A stretch of 64,000 nt of DNA from Salipaludibacillus keqinensis (GCF_003226325.1 NZ_PDOD01000001.1:124001-188000); one strand, 5' to 3'. Positions 43,381 to 52,765 are shown, numbered from the stretch's first letter. A program made the numbers and translations. The notes: generated by a model not told the origin, from the letters alone.

Positions 43381-44340
43381 TTAGTTTTCTTTCTGTTTTC
43401 TGTGCTCGATTTCTCCTGCCAGTGCATACAATGCAACAAAAGAGGCAAAGTGAGAACTAAAGTCATTTCCATCCTGTTGAGGATAAACTTCCACGTAATC
43501 CATCCCTACGACCCCTAGTTTACATACTTCATGGACGATACTAAGGAGCTCATGTGAATTCAGTCCATTTCCATCAACGGGTCCCCCAGGATTAAAAGCA
43601 TGATCCAACACATCACTACAAATACTTAAATAAACGACATCTGTATTCTTAGAAGCGATTTCATAAGATTTTTTGGCAATATCTCTTACATGATCAGCTT
43701 GACGAATGTCTTCGATCGTTAACGTTGTTGCGCCAACTTTTTGTGCTAGTCGGCCATTTTCCGGTTTGTTTCTTGGTCCATGTATACCTAAGTGAACCAT
43801 GGCTTCATTAACGACCCCTTCTGTTTCATAGAGACGGGCAAACGGAGCACCGCGACCATAAGGGTCTCCATTGGAATGCTCATTGTTATCGTAATGTGCG
43901 TCTAAGTGGATAATGCCAACTTTTTTAGTTGATGCTTCAATCAGTCCTTCTATTATTGGATAAGTGATGCCGTGGTCGCCACCGAAAGCAATGGGGAACG
44001 TTTTTTTCTGCCAAATATCTTTGGAGAACTCCCGAATCTTTTTCATTGTATCTTCCGGCTCGGCAGGAGTTACAGCAACATCTCCTTTATCCCCTAATGT
44101 TAAGTGTTCAAACACATCAAGATGATTTAATTCAGGGAGATATCCACTGTACCTTCCAGAGCTTAACCGGATGACTTTAGGACCTAGTTCACACCCTGTA
44201 TAATCCCCCCAGGTGACAGCCCCTTCCCATGGTACTCCATATACGGTTACATCCACATCTTTTTCTTTATCAGGGTTTTTAACTAAATTCTCAGCTCCTA
44301 AAAAACAAGGGGTATTTCCATAAATAAATGAATTTGACAT
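43381..44340 (-). CDS. Arginase/agmatinase family (ureohydrolase-like) protein with altered metal site
   Basis: A 319-residue ureohydrolase-fold protein. Two of the three metal signatures are intact: FGGDHGITYP (first His ligand) and IIHLDAHYD (Asp-His-Asp). The third, usually SxDxDxxDP, reads SICSDVLDHAFNPG, so the first Asp of the metal pair is Cys and the Pro is His. The C-terminal glutamate MDYVEVYP is kept. It could be an agmatinase-like, formimidoylglutamase-like or guanidine-type hydrolase of unknown substrate. GAGGAGG sets the start at ATG 44340. No polyamine or histidine-utilisation genes are adjacent. Confidence 0.78.
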   Translation of the reverse strand: MSNSFIYGNTPCFLGAENLVKNPDKEKDVDVTVYGVPWEGAVTWGDYTGCELGPKVIRLSSGRYSGYLPELNHLDVFEHLTLGDKGDVAVTPAEPEDTMKKIREFSKDIWQKKTFPIAFGGDHGITYPIIEGLIEASTKKVGIIHLDAHYDNNEHSNGDPYGRGAPFARLYETEGVVNEAMVHLGIHGPRNKPENGRLAQKVGATTLTIEDIRQADHVRDIAKKSYEIASKNTDVVYLSICSDVLDHAFNPGGPVDGNGLNSHELLSIVHEVCKLGVVGMDYVEVYPQQDGNDFSSHFASFVALYALAGEIEHRKQKEN

Positions 44341-44704
44341 CTCTTTAGCCTCCTCGAATGAATTGGTCAACATTTCTTATTAATTCCCTTCTTCATTTTT
44401 CCATAAACAATTTAATGTTGCTGTGCAGACGGTTTGCAACCTCATTCTTTCTTTAGACGTCATCTTACTCAAAACTAGGTAGAATATGGACTATACAACA
44501 AATTTTATTATGTGGGGAGACGCTTAATAAAAAAATGTCGATAGTTATTGAATAAACAAGTGATTAATAAAATAATTTAATGAATTGCGCGAAATTAGTC
44601 GAAATAAAAAATTTTGTTAAGGAAAGTGTCTAAAGATTCTTAACCTTTTTATGGTAAATGTGATTTATACTAAATAGGGAAAGAAAATAGGAGGCTCGAT
44701 TCAA
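44341..44704. other. Divergent intergenic region before the histidine kinase
   Basis: About 360 bases, AT-rich, no gene seen. It separates the divergent ureohydrolase and kinase genes. GTTAAG (from 44613) and CTTAAC (to about 44642) form an inverted repeat, and TATACT lies about 40 bases before the kinase start. A GTCGAA element near 44598 resembles half of a Spo0A box but is unverified. Confidence 0.5.
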
Positions 44705-45856
44705 ATGGTATATACATATGAAAAGAAAGAGATCATTGAACATTTGAAACTAAATAAAAGAGAAATATTAATTAATATGATAGAAGTCTTCCAAGAGACG
44801 TTGAAAGAAAAAGGTGATGTTGAGAAGTTTTTTCAAACATTAGAAACGTTATTTGACCTGTTTTTGCTAAACATTTCAACAAATGAACGATTACATATGG
44901 AGATGTTTGGACAAGTAGTGGAAGGATACAGGAATCGCAAGGAAATCAGTCTCGAGGAATTTTTGTATAAATTTGAACAAGTTCGATTAACGATGGAAAA
45001 AAGTATTGCAAGAATTCCAACAGTAGATACTGAAAAGAATGAGACAATTGCTCAGCTAAATAAGTTTTTTTTAGAGCTTCAAAAAGAAGCTTATATTGAG
45101 ACGGAAAAGCAAATAAATAATCAATTATTAACAAAAGAAGTACAATTATCTCAATTAAAGAAAGATCGAGCAGAAATACTCTCTAAGCTGTCTACTAGTT
45201 TCGCTCATGAGATTAGAAATCCACTCACATCAATTAAAGGATTTGTGCAATTACTTGAAAAAAGGTTAGTAAGCGAAAAAGAGGAAGAAAAATACTTTCA
45301 CTTCATTTATCAAGATATGGAAGAACTAGAACAGCAAGTGAACCAATTTCTAATGTTATCAACGGAAAAGAATCATCAGGATTTGTGTGTCACTGCCATT
45401 TCGTTGAAAGAATTACTCTATGAAGTAGTTGACTCTTTCCAACCGATCATTTCTCAAGGAAATATTTGTGTGCATTTACACTTGTGTGAAAACGTTAGCA
45501 CATGGGGTCTTCAAGACCAGATAAAACTAGTCCTATATAAGTTAATGCAAAATGCTCATGATGCATTAATGTTAAAAGAGAACGGAAGAAAATTAAAAAT
45601 ATGTCTTAAGAAAGATCAGACAGATGCGATCATTACTTTTGCGAACAATGGACCTCCAGTTCCGAGACTCATTAGACACTCGATGTTTGAGCCTTTCGTA
45701 GGAACGAAAGAATTAGGAAAAGGTTTAGGATTAGCAGTTTCAAAGCAGCTGATGAATAAACACAAAGGCGACATTGATTATGTAACAAGTGAAGAGTGGA
45801 CGATATTTAAGCTGCGGTTTCCGATAAAACAGCTTACTGACGATGACCATAAATAA
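44705..45856 (+). CDS. Soluble sporulation-kinase-like sensor histidine kinase
   Basis: A 383-residue histidine kinase without membrane segments. Residues 1-150 are helical and charged with no recognised sensor fold, ending in a coiled coil. The phosphorylated His168 lies in FAHEIRNPLTSIKGFVQLL, a context close to that of the Bacillus sporulation kinases (KinA-KinE group). The catalytic domain has LMQNAHDAL, FANNGPPVP and GKGLGLAVSKQL. AGGAGG precedes ATG 44705. No response regulator gene is adjacent, but the phosphotransferase gene spo0B begins 118 bases downstream, so it may feed the Spo0F-Spo0B-Spo0A relay. Confidence 0.8.
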   Translation: MVYTYEKKEIIEHLKLNKREILINMIEVFQETLKEKGDVEKFFQTLETLFDLFLLNISTNERLHMEMFGQVVEGYRNRKEISLEEFLYKFEQVRLTMEKSIARIPTVDTEKNETIAQLNKFFLELQKEAYIETEKQINNQLLTKEVQLSQLKKDRAEILSKLSTSFAHEIRNPLTSIKGFVQLLEKRLVSEKEEEKYFHFIYQDMEELEQQVNQFLMLSTEKNHQDLCVTAISLKELLYEVVDSFQPIISQGNICVHLHLCENVSTWGLQDQIKLVLYKLMQNAHDALMLKENGRKLKICLKKDQTDAIITFANNGPPVPRLIRHSMFEPFVGTKELGKGLGLAVSKQLMNKHKGDIDYVTSEEWTIFKLRFPIKQLTDDDHK

Positions 45857-45974
45857 TGGCTTCGTTTTCTGTTAAAGTTATGATATGATAAAGGTTATGA
45901 TTAATTGAACGTAAAAATATGCTAATGAATGCAGAATGAATTTGTCGTGCTGTTTGTTTTCTAGGAGTGTTAAT

Positions 45975-46535
45975 ATGGCAAAAGAATGGGACGTCCTAAA
46001 TGCTTTGCGTCATTATCGTCATGATTGGCTGAATCATATGCAGTTGATTAATGGGTATATTGCAATGGGACGAACTGAAAAAGTAGAAACCTTAATTGAT
46101 GATATCGTAAATCAGGCAAAAAATGAAAGCCATTTATCAAATTTAAATATGAATCAACTAGCAGAAGAAATTCTTACGTTTAATTGGAATGGCCATTCTT
46201 TTTCGTTGAACTTCGAAGTCATATCAGAATCGAAAGACTGGTCGAATTGGGAAGAATTGCTTCTTTCGTTTTTTAGGGAGTTCATGAAAATACTAGATCT
46301 GTCTACGAAATATGGAGAAGAGCAACAAGCGGTATTAATGATGAATGATATTGAAAGCATCACAGTGGAGATTGATTTTCAAGGGTCGCTCCGAATAAAT
46401 AAGGAATGGATTGAAAATATAAAGCGTATAGAACGCCGATATGGAAACCATATTGATCAAATAGAATGGAATGAATCCGAATGCTATGTGAAATTCGTTG
46501 CTGATATTGAAGATGAGCATATAACGATGACCTAG
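45975..46535 (+). CDS. spo0B: Sporulation phosphotransferase Spo0B
   Basis: Relays phosphate from Spo0F to Spo0A. The 186-residue protein has the helical-hairpin segment ALRHYRHDWLNHMQLINGY; the phosphorylated His is probably His16 (RHDWLN). The rest is a degenerate kinase-like ATPase domain without ATP motifs, as in known Spo0B. AGGAGTG sets the start at ATG 45975. It immediately precedes obg, the conserved spo0B-obg order; the ribosomal genes rplU-rpmA that come before it in B. subtilis are absent here. Confidence 0.88.
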   Translation: MAKEWDVLNALRHYRHDWLNHMQLINGYIAMGRTEKVETLIDDIVNQAKNESHLSNLNMNQLAEEILTFNWNGHSFSLNFEVISESKDWSNWEELLLSFFREFMKILDLSTKYGEEQQAVLMMNDIESITVEIDFQGSLRINKEWIENIKRIERRYGNHIDQIEWNESECYVKFVADIEDEHITMT

Positions 46536-46559
46536 CAATGGATGAATGGAGTGAAGAAC

Positions 46560-47843
46560 ATGTTTGTAGATAAAGTAAAGATATATGTAAAAGCTGGTGA
46601 CGGAGGAAACGGAGTCGTCGCTTATCGTCGTGAGAAGTATATTCCAGATGGCGGTCCCGCTGGCGGAGACGGTGGGAAAGGGGCAGATGTGGTATTTGAA
46701 GTAGAAGAAGGTCTAAGAACGTTGATGGACTTCCGATATCAGCGCCATTTTAAAGCTCCTCGTGGAGAAAATGGCCGACCTAAAAATCAACACGGAAAAA
46801 GCAGAGATGCTATGGTAGTCAAGGTTCCACCTGGCACTACGGTTACTGTTGAAGAAACAGGTGAGATTGTTGCTGACTTAACAGAGCACGGTCAAAGAGC
46901 GACAGTCGTACGTGGAGGGCGTGGCGGAAGAGGGAACTCCCGATTTGCTACTCCTTCGAACCCTGCTCCAGAGATCGCTGAAAATGGGGAGCCAGGTCAA
47001 GATAAAGATCTTGTGTTGGAATTAAAGCTTCTTGCAGATGTAGGTCTTGTAGGCTTTCCGAGTGTGGGGAAATCAACGCTTCTTTCTATTGTTTCAGCAG
47101 CGAAACCTAAAATTGCCGATTATCACTTTACGACTTTGGCTCCGAATTTAGGGATGGTTGAAACAGAAGACCATAGAAGCTTCGTCATGGCTGACTTACC
47201 AGGGTTGATTGAAGGAGCTCATTCAGGAGTTGGCTTAGGACATCAATTTTTACGTCATATTGAACGAACGAGAGTCATTGTTCACGTTATTGATATGAGT
47301 GGGATTGAAGGAAGAGACCCTTACGAAGATTATGAAACGATTAACGAAGAGTTAAAACAATATAATTTACGATTAACGGAACGGCCACAAGTAGTCGTTG
47401 CGAACAAAATGGATTTGCCAGGAGCGGAAGAGAACCTCGCTACTTTCAGAGAAAAGGTAGGAGAAGAGGTTGAAATTCACCCAATATCCGCTGTAACGAA
47501 GCATGGGTTAACAGGATTGTTGCGTAGTGTGGCTGATAAAGTGGATTCTACTCCTGAATTTCCTCTATACGAGGAAGAAGAGTTGGATCAACGTGTTATT
47601 TATAAGTATACGAAGAAGGAAGATCCATTTAAAGTACACAAAGACGATGATGGTGGATATACAATCGAAGGGCATGAAATTGAAACACTCTTTAAGATGA
47701 CGGATTTCAACCGCCATGATTCGGTTCAACGTTTCTCAAGGAAGATGCGTAGGATGGGTATCGATCAAGCATTGCGTGATTTAGGTGCAGAGCACGGTGA
47801 TACGGTCCGTATATTAAATTACGAATTTGAATTTATTGAGTAA
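46560..47843 (+). CDS. obg: GTPase Obg (ObgE/CgtA)
   Basis: Essential ribosome-associated GTPase involved in 50S assembly and stress signalling. The 427-residue protein has the glycine-rich Obg fold at residues 1-158 ([25 protein letters not shown] at its start, positions 2-26). The G domain follows with [18 protein letters not shown] and NKMD, and the C-terminal Obg domain from about residue 345 contains [23 protein letters not shown] gives the start at ATG 46560. It is cotranscribed with spo0B and followed by a strong terminator, which separates it from pheB. Confidence 0.95.
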   Translation: MFVDKVKIYVKAGDGGNGVVAYRREKYIPDGGPAGGDGGKGADVVFEVEEGLRTLMDFRYQRHFKAPRGENGRPKNQHGKSRDAMVVKVPPGTTVTVEETGEIVADLTEHGQRATVVRGGRGGRGNSRFATPSNPAPEIAENGEPGQDKDLVLELKLLADVGLVGFPSVGKSTLLSIVSAAKPKIADYHFTTLAPNLGMVETEDHRSFVMADLPGLIEGAHSGVGLGHQFLRHIERTRVIVHVIDMSGIEGRDPYEDYETINEELKQYNLRLTERPQVVVANKMDLPGAEENLATFREKVGEEVEIHPISAVTKHGLTGLLRSVADKVDSTPEFPLYEEEELDQRVIYKYTKKEDPFKVHKDDDGGYTIEGHEIETLFKMTDFNRHDSVQRFSRKMRRMGIDQALRDLGAEHGDTVRILNYEFEFIE

Positions 47844-47850
47844 ACCGTTC

Positions 47851-47886
47851 AGTCCAGAACAGATATCTGTTCTGGACTATTTTTTA
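47851..47886 (+). terminator. Terminator of spo0B-obg
   Basis: AGTCCAGAACAGA / TCTGTTCTGGACT, a 13-bp perfect stem with loop TA (or larger), followed by ATTTTTT. Confidence 0.92.
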
Positions 47887-48076
47887 GATATCATAGGTTG
47901 ATCCTCTTGGCGTTTTGATTCTGAACAACTCATAAAAAGGACCGTCATGGACATTTTTCAAGAACTTGGTTTATTGATAGGTTCGAAAATTCAGAAAAAA
48001 ATAAAAAACAAAGTTGTCAATTTCGAGTACGATCTTTATAATGATGAAATAGGTTGATTATCAGGTGGTGAAAGTA

Positions 48077-48526
48077 TTGAAAAAAAGAACAGATCAGTTT
48101 TATTTGGTCAGGGAGGATATGTTACCTGACGCAATGTTGAAAACAGTTGAGGCTAAAAAACTTCTTGATAGTGGGAAAGCATACAAAATTAATGAAGTGG
48201 TTCAAAAAGTGGATCTCAGCCGCAGTGCTTTCTATAAATATAAAGATGGGATTTTTCCATTTCATACGATGGTTAAAGAGAAAATTATTACATTATCAAT
48301 TCATTTAGAGGATCAATCAGGTACTTTATCTAAGCTTCTGTCTATGGTTGCTCAAACAGGTGCTAACGTCTTAACGATTAATCAGACAATCCCACTTCAA
48401 GGGAGAGCAACGATTACATTGACGATTGAAACAGCAGCAATGAATTCAGATGTCACCGTATTATTAAATAAAATAGAAAGCATGGATTCGGTAGTGAAAG
48501 TTGAGCTTATTGGTTCTGGTGCCTAA
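48077..48526 (+). CDS. pheB: ACT domain protein PheB
   Basis: A 149-residue protein of unknown exact role, conserved beside pheA. An N-terminal helical part with [17 protein letters not shown] and the helix-turn-helix-like [19 protein letters not shown] is followed by an ACT domain ([20 protein letters not shown]). It may sense an amino acid such as phenylalanine. AGGTGGTGA, five bases upstream, sets the start at TTG 48077, which aligns with the B. subtilis protein; in-frame GTG codons at 48065 and 48068 lie inside that ribosome site. Confidence 0.88.
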   Translation: MKKRTDQFYLVREDMLPDAMLKTVEAKKLLDSGKAYKINEVVQKVDLSRSAFYKYKDGIFPFHTMVKEKIITLSIHLEDQSGTLSKLLSMVAQTGANVLTINQTIPLQGRATITLTIETAAMNSDVTVLLNKIESMDSVVKVELIGSGA

Positions 48527-48576
48527 TCATAAGATAAGTCATGCGAGTTTAGTCTATATGAAGGAGTGAAAGGGAC

Positions 48577-49479
48577 GTGGAGAAAGTAGGATACCTAGGT
48601 CCTAAAGGATCATTTACAGAAGCGGCAGCGAAAGCACTTGTCCCGAAAGATGAGCGTGTTCCGTTTCGTTCTATACCAGATACGATGGATGCTGTAAAAG
48701 AAGGACTTGTAAATAAAGCAGTTGTACCAATGGAAAATGCTATTGAAGGATCAGTTAACATCACGTTAGATTATTTCATTCACCATCAGCGCATGAATAT
48801 GTCGGCTGAAATTGTTGCACCAATTGAACAACACTTGCTTGTTCCACCTTCTAGAATTTCATCTTGGGATCAAGTAGAAACGGTCTATTCGCATCCTCAT
48901 GCTATTGCCCAGTGTCACCATTTTCTACGTAAATATCTGCCTGATGCGGAAATTTCATACGTGAATTCAACGGCTGCTGCGGCTAAGCATATTCAAGAAA
49001 ATGAATCAGAGAACGCTGCGGCCATCGCCAATGATATTGCAGCAGAAGCGTATGGACTTGAAATAGCTCAGAAAAAAATCAACGATTATGAAAACAACAG
49101 AACCAGGTTTTTACTTTTGACAAATAGTGACGCATCTTTTGAAAACAAAGTAATAACACCTTCAACTGACTATAAAACGACTATGATGATTACTTTGTCT
49201 TCAGACTATTCTGGTGCTCTGCATCAAGTGCTCTCAGCCTTTGCCTGGAGAAAAATTAATTTGTCTAAAATAGAGTCTCGTCCAACCAAAACAGGTCTGG
49301 GGAATTATTTCTTTATTATTGATGTGGCCATGAAAAAAGATGATATTTTAGTTCCGGCAGTTTGTGAAGAATTGAAAGCCTTAGGTTGTGGAGTCCAAGT
49401 GCTAGGAAGCTATCCTTGCTTCTCTTGGGAGGAGTTAACAGATCCCAAATTAGAAGTAGTCGAAGAAGAAACTACTTAA
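48577..49479 (+). CDS. pheA: Prephenate dehydratase
   Basis: Converts prephenate to phenylpyruvate in phenylalanine synthesis. The 300-residue protein has the dehydratase core from VGYLGPKGSFTEAAA through PMENAIEGSVNITLDYF to the catalytic Thr segment ENNRTRFLLL. A C-terminal ACT domain with the Phe-binding ESRPTKTGLGNYFFIID gives feedback inhibition. The start is GTG 48577 after GGAGTGAAAGGG. It follows pheB by 50 bases, forming the conserved pheB-pheA pair. Confidence 0.94.
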   Translation: MEKVGYLGPKGSFTEAAAKALVPKDERVPFRSIPDTMDAVKEGLVNKAVVPMENAIEGSVNITLDYFIHHQRMNMSAEIVAPIEQHLLVPPSRISSWDQVETVYSHPHAIAQCHHFLRKYLPDAEISYVNSTAAAAKHIQENESENAAAIANDIAAEAYGLEIAQKKINDYENNRTRFLLLTNSDASFENKVITPSTDYKTTMMITLSSDYSGALHQVLSAFAWRKINLSKIESRPTKTGLGNYFFIIDVAMKKDDILVPAVCEELKALGCGVQVLGSYPCFSWEELTDPKLEVVEEETT

Positions 49480-49820
49480 ATTATTTTTGAAACTACACAC
49501 TTTGAGAATAAATACGTGTGGAATTAATAGCCGTTCTGACGTGTGCTGGGTGACGTGCAACTCCGCAATACATTTCAGAAAATCACATGATTGTTTAACT
49601 GAGGTTCAAGAAAAATAAATTTAAAGTTAACTGTGAAAAAAGCATCTTGCATAGGTGCTTTTTTCATTTTGGCTAAAATGTGGTTGCTCTCTTAATGAAA
49701 GAAGAATGAATTAGATTACTCTTACATATATTTTTGTGAAGAACAGCGTTTTATATATTTGTGACAGTTCGCCCAAAAGTGCATAAGATAAAGTGATATT
49801 GTATGGGAGGGATCCACAAA
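49480..49820. other. Intergenic region between pheA and safA
   Basis: About 340 bases with no gene. It contains the pheA terminator at 49636-49668 and the upstream region of safA; a mother-cell sigma-factor promoter is expected there but I could not identify one with confidence. Confidence 0.6.
49636..49668 (+). terminator. Terminator of pheBA
   Basis: AAAAAAGCATCT / AGGTGCTTTTTT, a 12-bp stem with one G-U pair and a 5-base loop, T-rich at the 3' end. Confidence 0.85.
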
Positions 49821-50936
49821 GTGAAAATTCATATTGTCCAAAAAGGAGACACTCTTTGGAAGTTATCAAAAAAATACGGTGTAGATTTCGAAAAATTAAA
49901 GTCGGCTAATACACAATTAGCTAATCCTGATTTAATTATGCCGGGAATGAAGATTAATATTCCCTCTTCAGGGGGAGTGAAGAAAAAAGAAGTCGTTAAG
50001 AAAGAATATCCGATCAAGAAGGAAACTCCAGTAAAAGAAGCGCCGAAACCAAAGATGCCTGTGAAAAAAGAAGTAAAGAAGGAAGTGCCGGCCCCTGCGC
50101 CTGTTCCGCCGCCACAACCTAAACCTTCATATCATGTGCAACAGGCTAAGGTGAATGTAAATGTTTATAAACAGCCAAGTTATCCTAAGATGCCAACACC
50201 ACCGCCAGCACCAAAAGCTCCTAAACCACCTGTGAAAGAGGTCAAAGAACAACCGAAAGAAGCACCAAAGGCCCCACCTAAACCAGCACCTAAGCCAAAG
50301 CCAAAGGCTATGGCAAAGCCAAAACCTGTTGAGAAATTACCTTCGAAAAAAATGCCTGCTCCTATGCCGGTTCAAAAGAAGCCAATGCAGCCAGAATTCC
50401 CAAAATATCAGGGCCATGTAAGTGAAGGGTGTTTGTCAATGGCTGCACTGTGTGCGTATCCTTATATGCACATGCAACCAGGTCATATGTATCCACAGGC
50501 ACATATGCCAGTTATGCAACCTTGCTATTGTCAAAAGGGATATGTCCCGATGGCTCATCACCATCATCAGCCTTTAATGCCCATGAACCACATGGCTTAT
50601 CCTCAACAACACTATGTTAATCATATGCCACAATTTTCTCAAGGTGGTAATAGGACCTATCCACTAGGTTATCCAGTAAGTTCTAACCAGAGAAGCAATG
50701 ATGAAGAGAGCAAGTATGAACGTAGTGAAGAAGACAACTTGAATGCTCTTGATGAGCAAACTGATCACAACCAATTTGGCGATCTAACAATGAACCAGGC
50801 AAGGCTGCATGAAGCTCAGAACCTGGCCGTACAAAGTCATCACGACGCATTTTACGGCATGATGCCATGGACATATCCTATGACGCAAGAGTATTATCAA
50901 TCCAAGCCTAACAATAAAAAAGAAGAAAAAGATTAA
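49821..50936 (+). CDS. safA: Spore coat assembly protein SafA
   Basis: LysM-containing hub that anchors the inner coat at the cortex-coat interface. Residues 1-50 form the LysM domain (KIHIVQKGDTLWKLSKKYGV, then NPDLIMPGMKINIP). Then comes a Lys/Pro-rich linker of about 140 residues (PKPKPKAMAKPKP type), and the C-terminal region is rich in His, Met, Tyr and Gln, with HMQPGHMYPQAHMP and AHHHHQPLMPMNHM. GGGAGGG nine bases upstream sets the start at GTG 49821, matching the B. subtilis N-terminus. The coxA-like gene follows, as in B. subtilis. Confidence 0.9.
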   Translation: MKIHIVQKGDTLWKLSKKYGVDFEKLKSANTQLANPDLIMPGMKINIPSSGGVKKKEVVKKEYPIKKETPVKEAPKPKMPVKKEVKKEVPAPAPVPPPQPKPSYHVQQAKVNVNVYKQPSYPKMPTPPPAPKAPKPPVKEVKEQPKEAPKAPPKPAPKPKPKAMAKPKPVEKLPSKKMPAPMPVQKKPMQPEFPKYQGHVSEGCLSMAALCAYPYMHMQPGHMYPQAHMPVMQPCYCQKGYVPMAHHHHQPLMPMNHMAYPQQHYVNHMPQFSQGGNRTYPLGYPVSSNQRSNDEESKYERSEEDNLNALDEQTDHNQFGDLTMNQARLHEAQNLAVQSHHDAFYGMMPWTYPMTQEYYQSKPNNKKEEKD

Positions 50937-51007
50937 TCTCGATCAAATCATTTTTTTAGCTAAGGAGTTATTCCCATTTGTTTCTTTATATAATGCCTTA
51001 TATAAAG

Positions 51008-51039
51008 CTCCACTGTTGATCAAAAAACAGTGGAGTTTT
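51008..51039 (+). terminator. Terminator of safA
   Basis: CTCCACTGTT / AACAGTGGAG, a 10-bp perfect stem with an 8-base loop and following TTTT. Confidence 0.85.
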
Positions 51040-51103
51040 CCGTTATTTAACAGCATTATTTAATCCTTTTTCGATCACCCTAATGTTGAAAGGAGGAGGA
51101 TTA

Positions 51104-51919
51104 ATGAAAAAAATTGCATTAGGTTTATCAGTAGTAACAATATTACTTTCAGGTGTTGCGTGTGGGGATATGGAGCCTAATAATACAGAAGGTCAAGGTT
51201 ATTCATATCAACAACGTGATCAAACAGGCTATGGCAATGACCGTATAGATGGAACAGGCATGGGTAGTTCTAATTATGGTCAGCGTGGGATGATGGGAAG
51301 AGAAACAGAACGCTATGGTAATCGGAACCAAGCTGGGCGCGACCGAATGACTGGTTATCAAACAGGTCAAGGAAGGCCTAGAGGGTTCACAAGAGGGATC
51401 ACTGGGAATGACAGACAAGGAATGGTTGACGAAAATGGGTTATTAAATGGACGATTGCGTGCTTCTAATCGTAATCAGACAGATAATAATCTTAACAGGG
51501 GTATGGGCGATGGCATGTTCAGAGGAACGTCAAATACCGGTAACAAGCAAGGGAGTAACGTAACAGGTTATTATGACAGTAAGGATGGACAAACTGCCCG
51601 AAAACTTGAGAATCGAATTGAAAACATTGATGGAGTTCGTGATTGTGACGTGCTGATTAATGGAGACGACGTTGTTATTGGTATAGACGCAAGCGGAAAT
51701 GAAGATCGAGTTGAACGTAAAGTTCGCTCACTTGCCTCTAAACTAGACGACAATAAGCAAGTTCATATCGTAACGGATCAATCAGGTATGGATCGAATCA
51801 ATGGAATGGAAAATCAGCTTCGCGATGGAGCACCATTTGAAGAAGTTGGGGCAACATTCAATGAGATGTTGGATGATTTAGGAGATGCTTTACAAAGACC
51901 ATTTGAAAGAAGCAGGTAG
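51104..51919 (+). CDS. YhcN/YlaJ family sporulation lipoprotein (CoxA-like)
   Basis: A 271-residue lipoprotein. The signal peptide MKKIALGLSVVTILLSGVAC ends at the lipidated Cys20. A long low-complexity stretch of Gly, Arg, Asn, Gln and Asp (residues about 25-165) follows. The C-terminal YhcN/YlaJ domain contains LENRIENIDGVRDCDVLING and a second strand-helix unit. Position after safA matches B. subtilis coxA (yrbB), a cortex-associated spore lipoprotein. GGAGGAGG precedes ATG 51104; a TTG seven codons upstream is excluded. The repeat-rich insertion is longer than I recall for CoxA, so an orthologue call is tentative. Confidence 0.8.
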   Translation: MKKIALGLSVVTILLSGVACGDMEPNNTEGQGYSYQQRDQTGYGNDRIDGTGMGSSNYGQRGMMGRETERYGNRNQAGRDRMTGYQTGQGRPRGFTRGITGNDRQGMVDENGLLNGRLRASNRNQTDNNLNRGMGDGMFRGTSNTGNKQGSNVTGYYDSKDGQTARKLENRIENIDGVRDCDVLINGDDVVIGIDASGNEDRVERKVRSLASKLDDNKQVHIVTDQSGMDRINGMENQLRDGAPFEEVGATFNEMLDDLGDALQRPFERSR

Positions 51920-51944
51920 CTCATTTCATTGGAATTAGGTTAGG

Positions 51945-51974
51945 AGCAGTGCCATTAATGGTGCTGCTTTTTCT
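51945..51974 (+). terminator. Terminator of the CoxA-like gene
   Basis: AGCAGTGCCAT / ATGGTGCTGCT with two G-U pairs and a very short loop, followed by TTTTT. Confidence 0.75.
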
Positions 51975-52178
51975 AATTTTCGGATGTTAACTAGCACATT
52001 TTTACAGAGTATTATTTTGAAGAAAACGAATACATAATTTTATATAAATATTAGTCGACTGTATGGAGGATAGAAAATAACTTCAAAATTGTCAACAAAA
52101 GGAATGATTTCCCTCTTCCTTGGCTAACCTAATTATGAATGTCGTGAGTCCATTCATTTACTATAGGAGGCGACAGCC

Positions 52179-52751
52179 GTGATAAATGAAATGCAAAGTA
52201 ATAAATTAAAGCCACAGTTACTTTCTTATAAGAGGATGACGTTGTGTGCATGTACTCTCATTATTTTCTTAATCATGTTTACAAGTCCAGTTTTAATTGG
52301 GAAAATGAAAGTATCTGCATCTGAATCACTGGTATCTGATCAGCCCCATGAAGTAGAAGTATTATTGCAGAGGCAGTACTTAGATGGAGAAATGAGTGAA
52401 GAAGAGCTAGAGGAAACGATTTGGTCGATGGAAGACTTTTGGTCATATTATGATGAATGGGAATTGGTAGATCAAAACAAGGATCAAATTGTTTTTCGAA
52501 AAGAGATTAATGATATTTCCCCGTTAATGAAAATGCACGGATATTTTGGGATTGAAGATGATGGCACATTAAGCATATACAATGGCAAACCAACGGAAAA
52601 CGAGGTTATTCAGTCTTTTTTTCAAATTAATACGAAACAATTAAAGAGTCATTTGCACGAGTCATTACTAGAAGGTATACCTGTTTCTACGAAGGATGAA
52701 TATTTAGAGGTATTGAAAATTTATCAAAAGTATGCCATTAATGGATTGTAG
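52179..52751 (+). CDS. bofC: BofC, intercompartmental signalling protein
   Basis: Forespore-secreted regulator that restrains the SpoIVB-dependent activation of pro-SigmaK processing in B. subtilis. The 190-residue protein has an N-terminal membrane/signal segment (LCACTLIIFLIMFTSPVLIG). Next is a domain with EVEVLLQRQYLDGEMSEE, and the C-terminal domain has YFGIEDDGTLSIYNG, both characteristic of BofC. AGGAGG eight bases upstream sets the start at GTG 52179. It lies upstream of ruvAB as in B. subtilis, with its own terminator. Confidence 0.88.
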   Translation: MINEMQSNKLKPQLLSYKRMTLCACTLIIFLIMFTSPVLIGKMKVSASESLVSDQPHEVEVLLQRQYLDGEMSEEELEETIWSMEDFWSYYDEWELVDQNKDQIVFRKEINDISPLMKMHGYFGIEDDGTLSIYNGKPTENEVIQSFFQINTKQLKSHLHESLLEGIPVSTKDEYLEVLKIYQKYAINGL

Positions 52752-52765
52752 GTTTTTGAGTGAAT

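Noticed and set aside
48527-48576. T-box or attenuator for pheA
   Set aside because: The gap is only 50 bases and shows no terminator/antiterminator pair.
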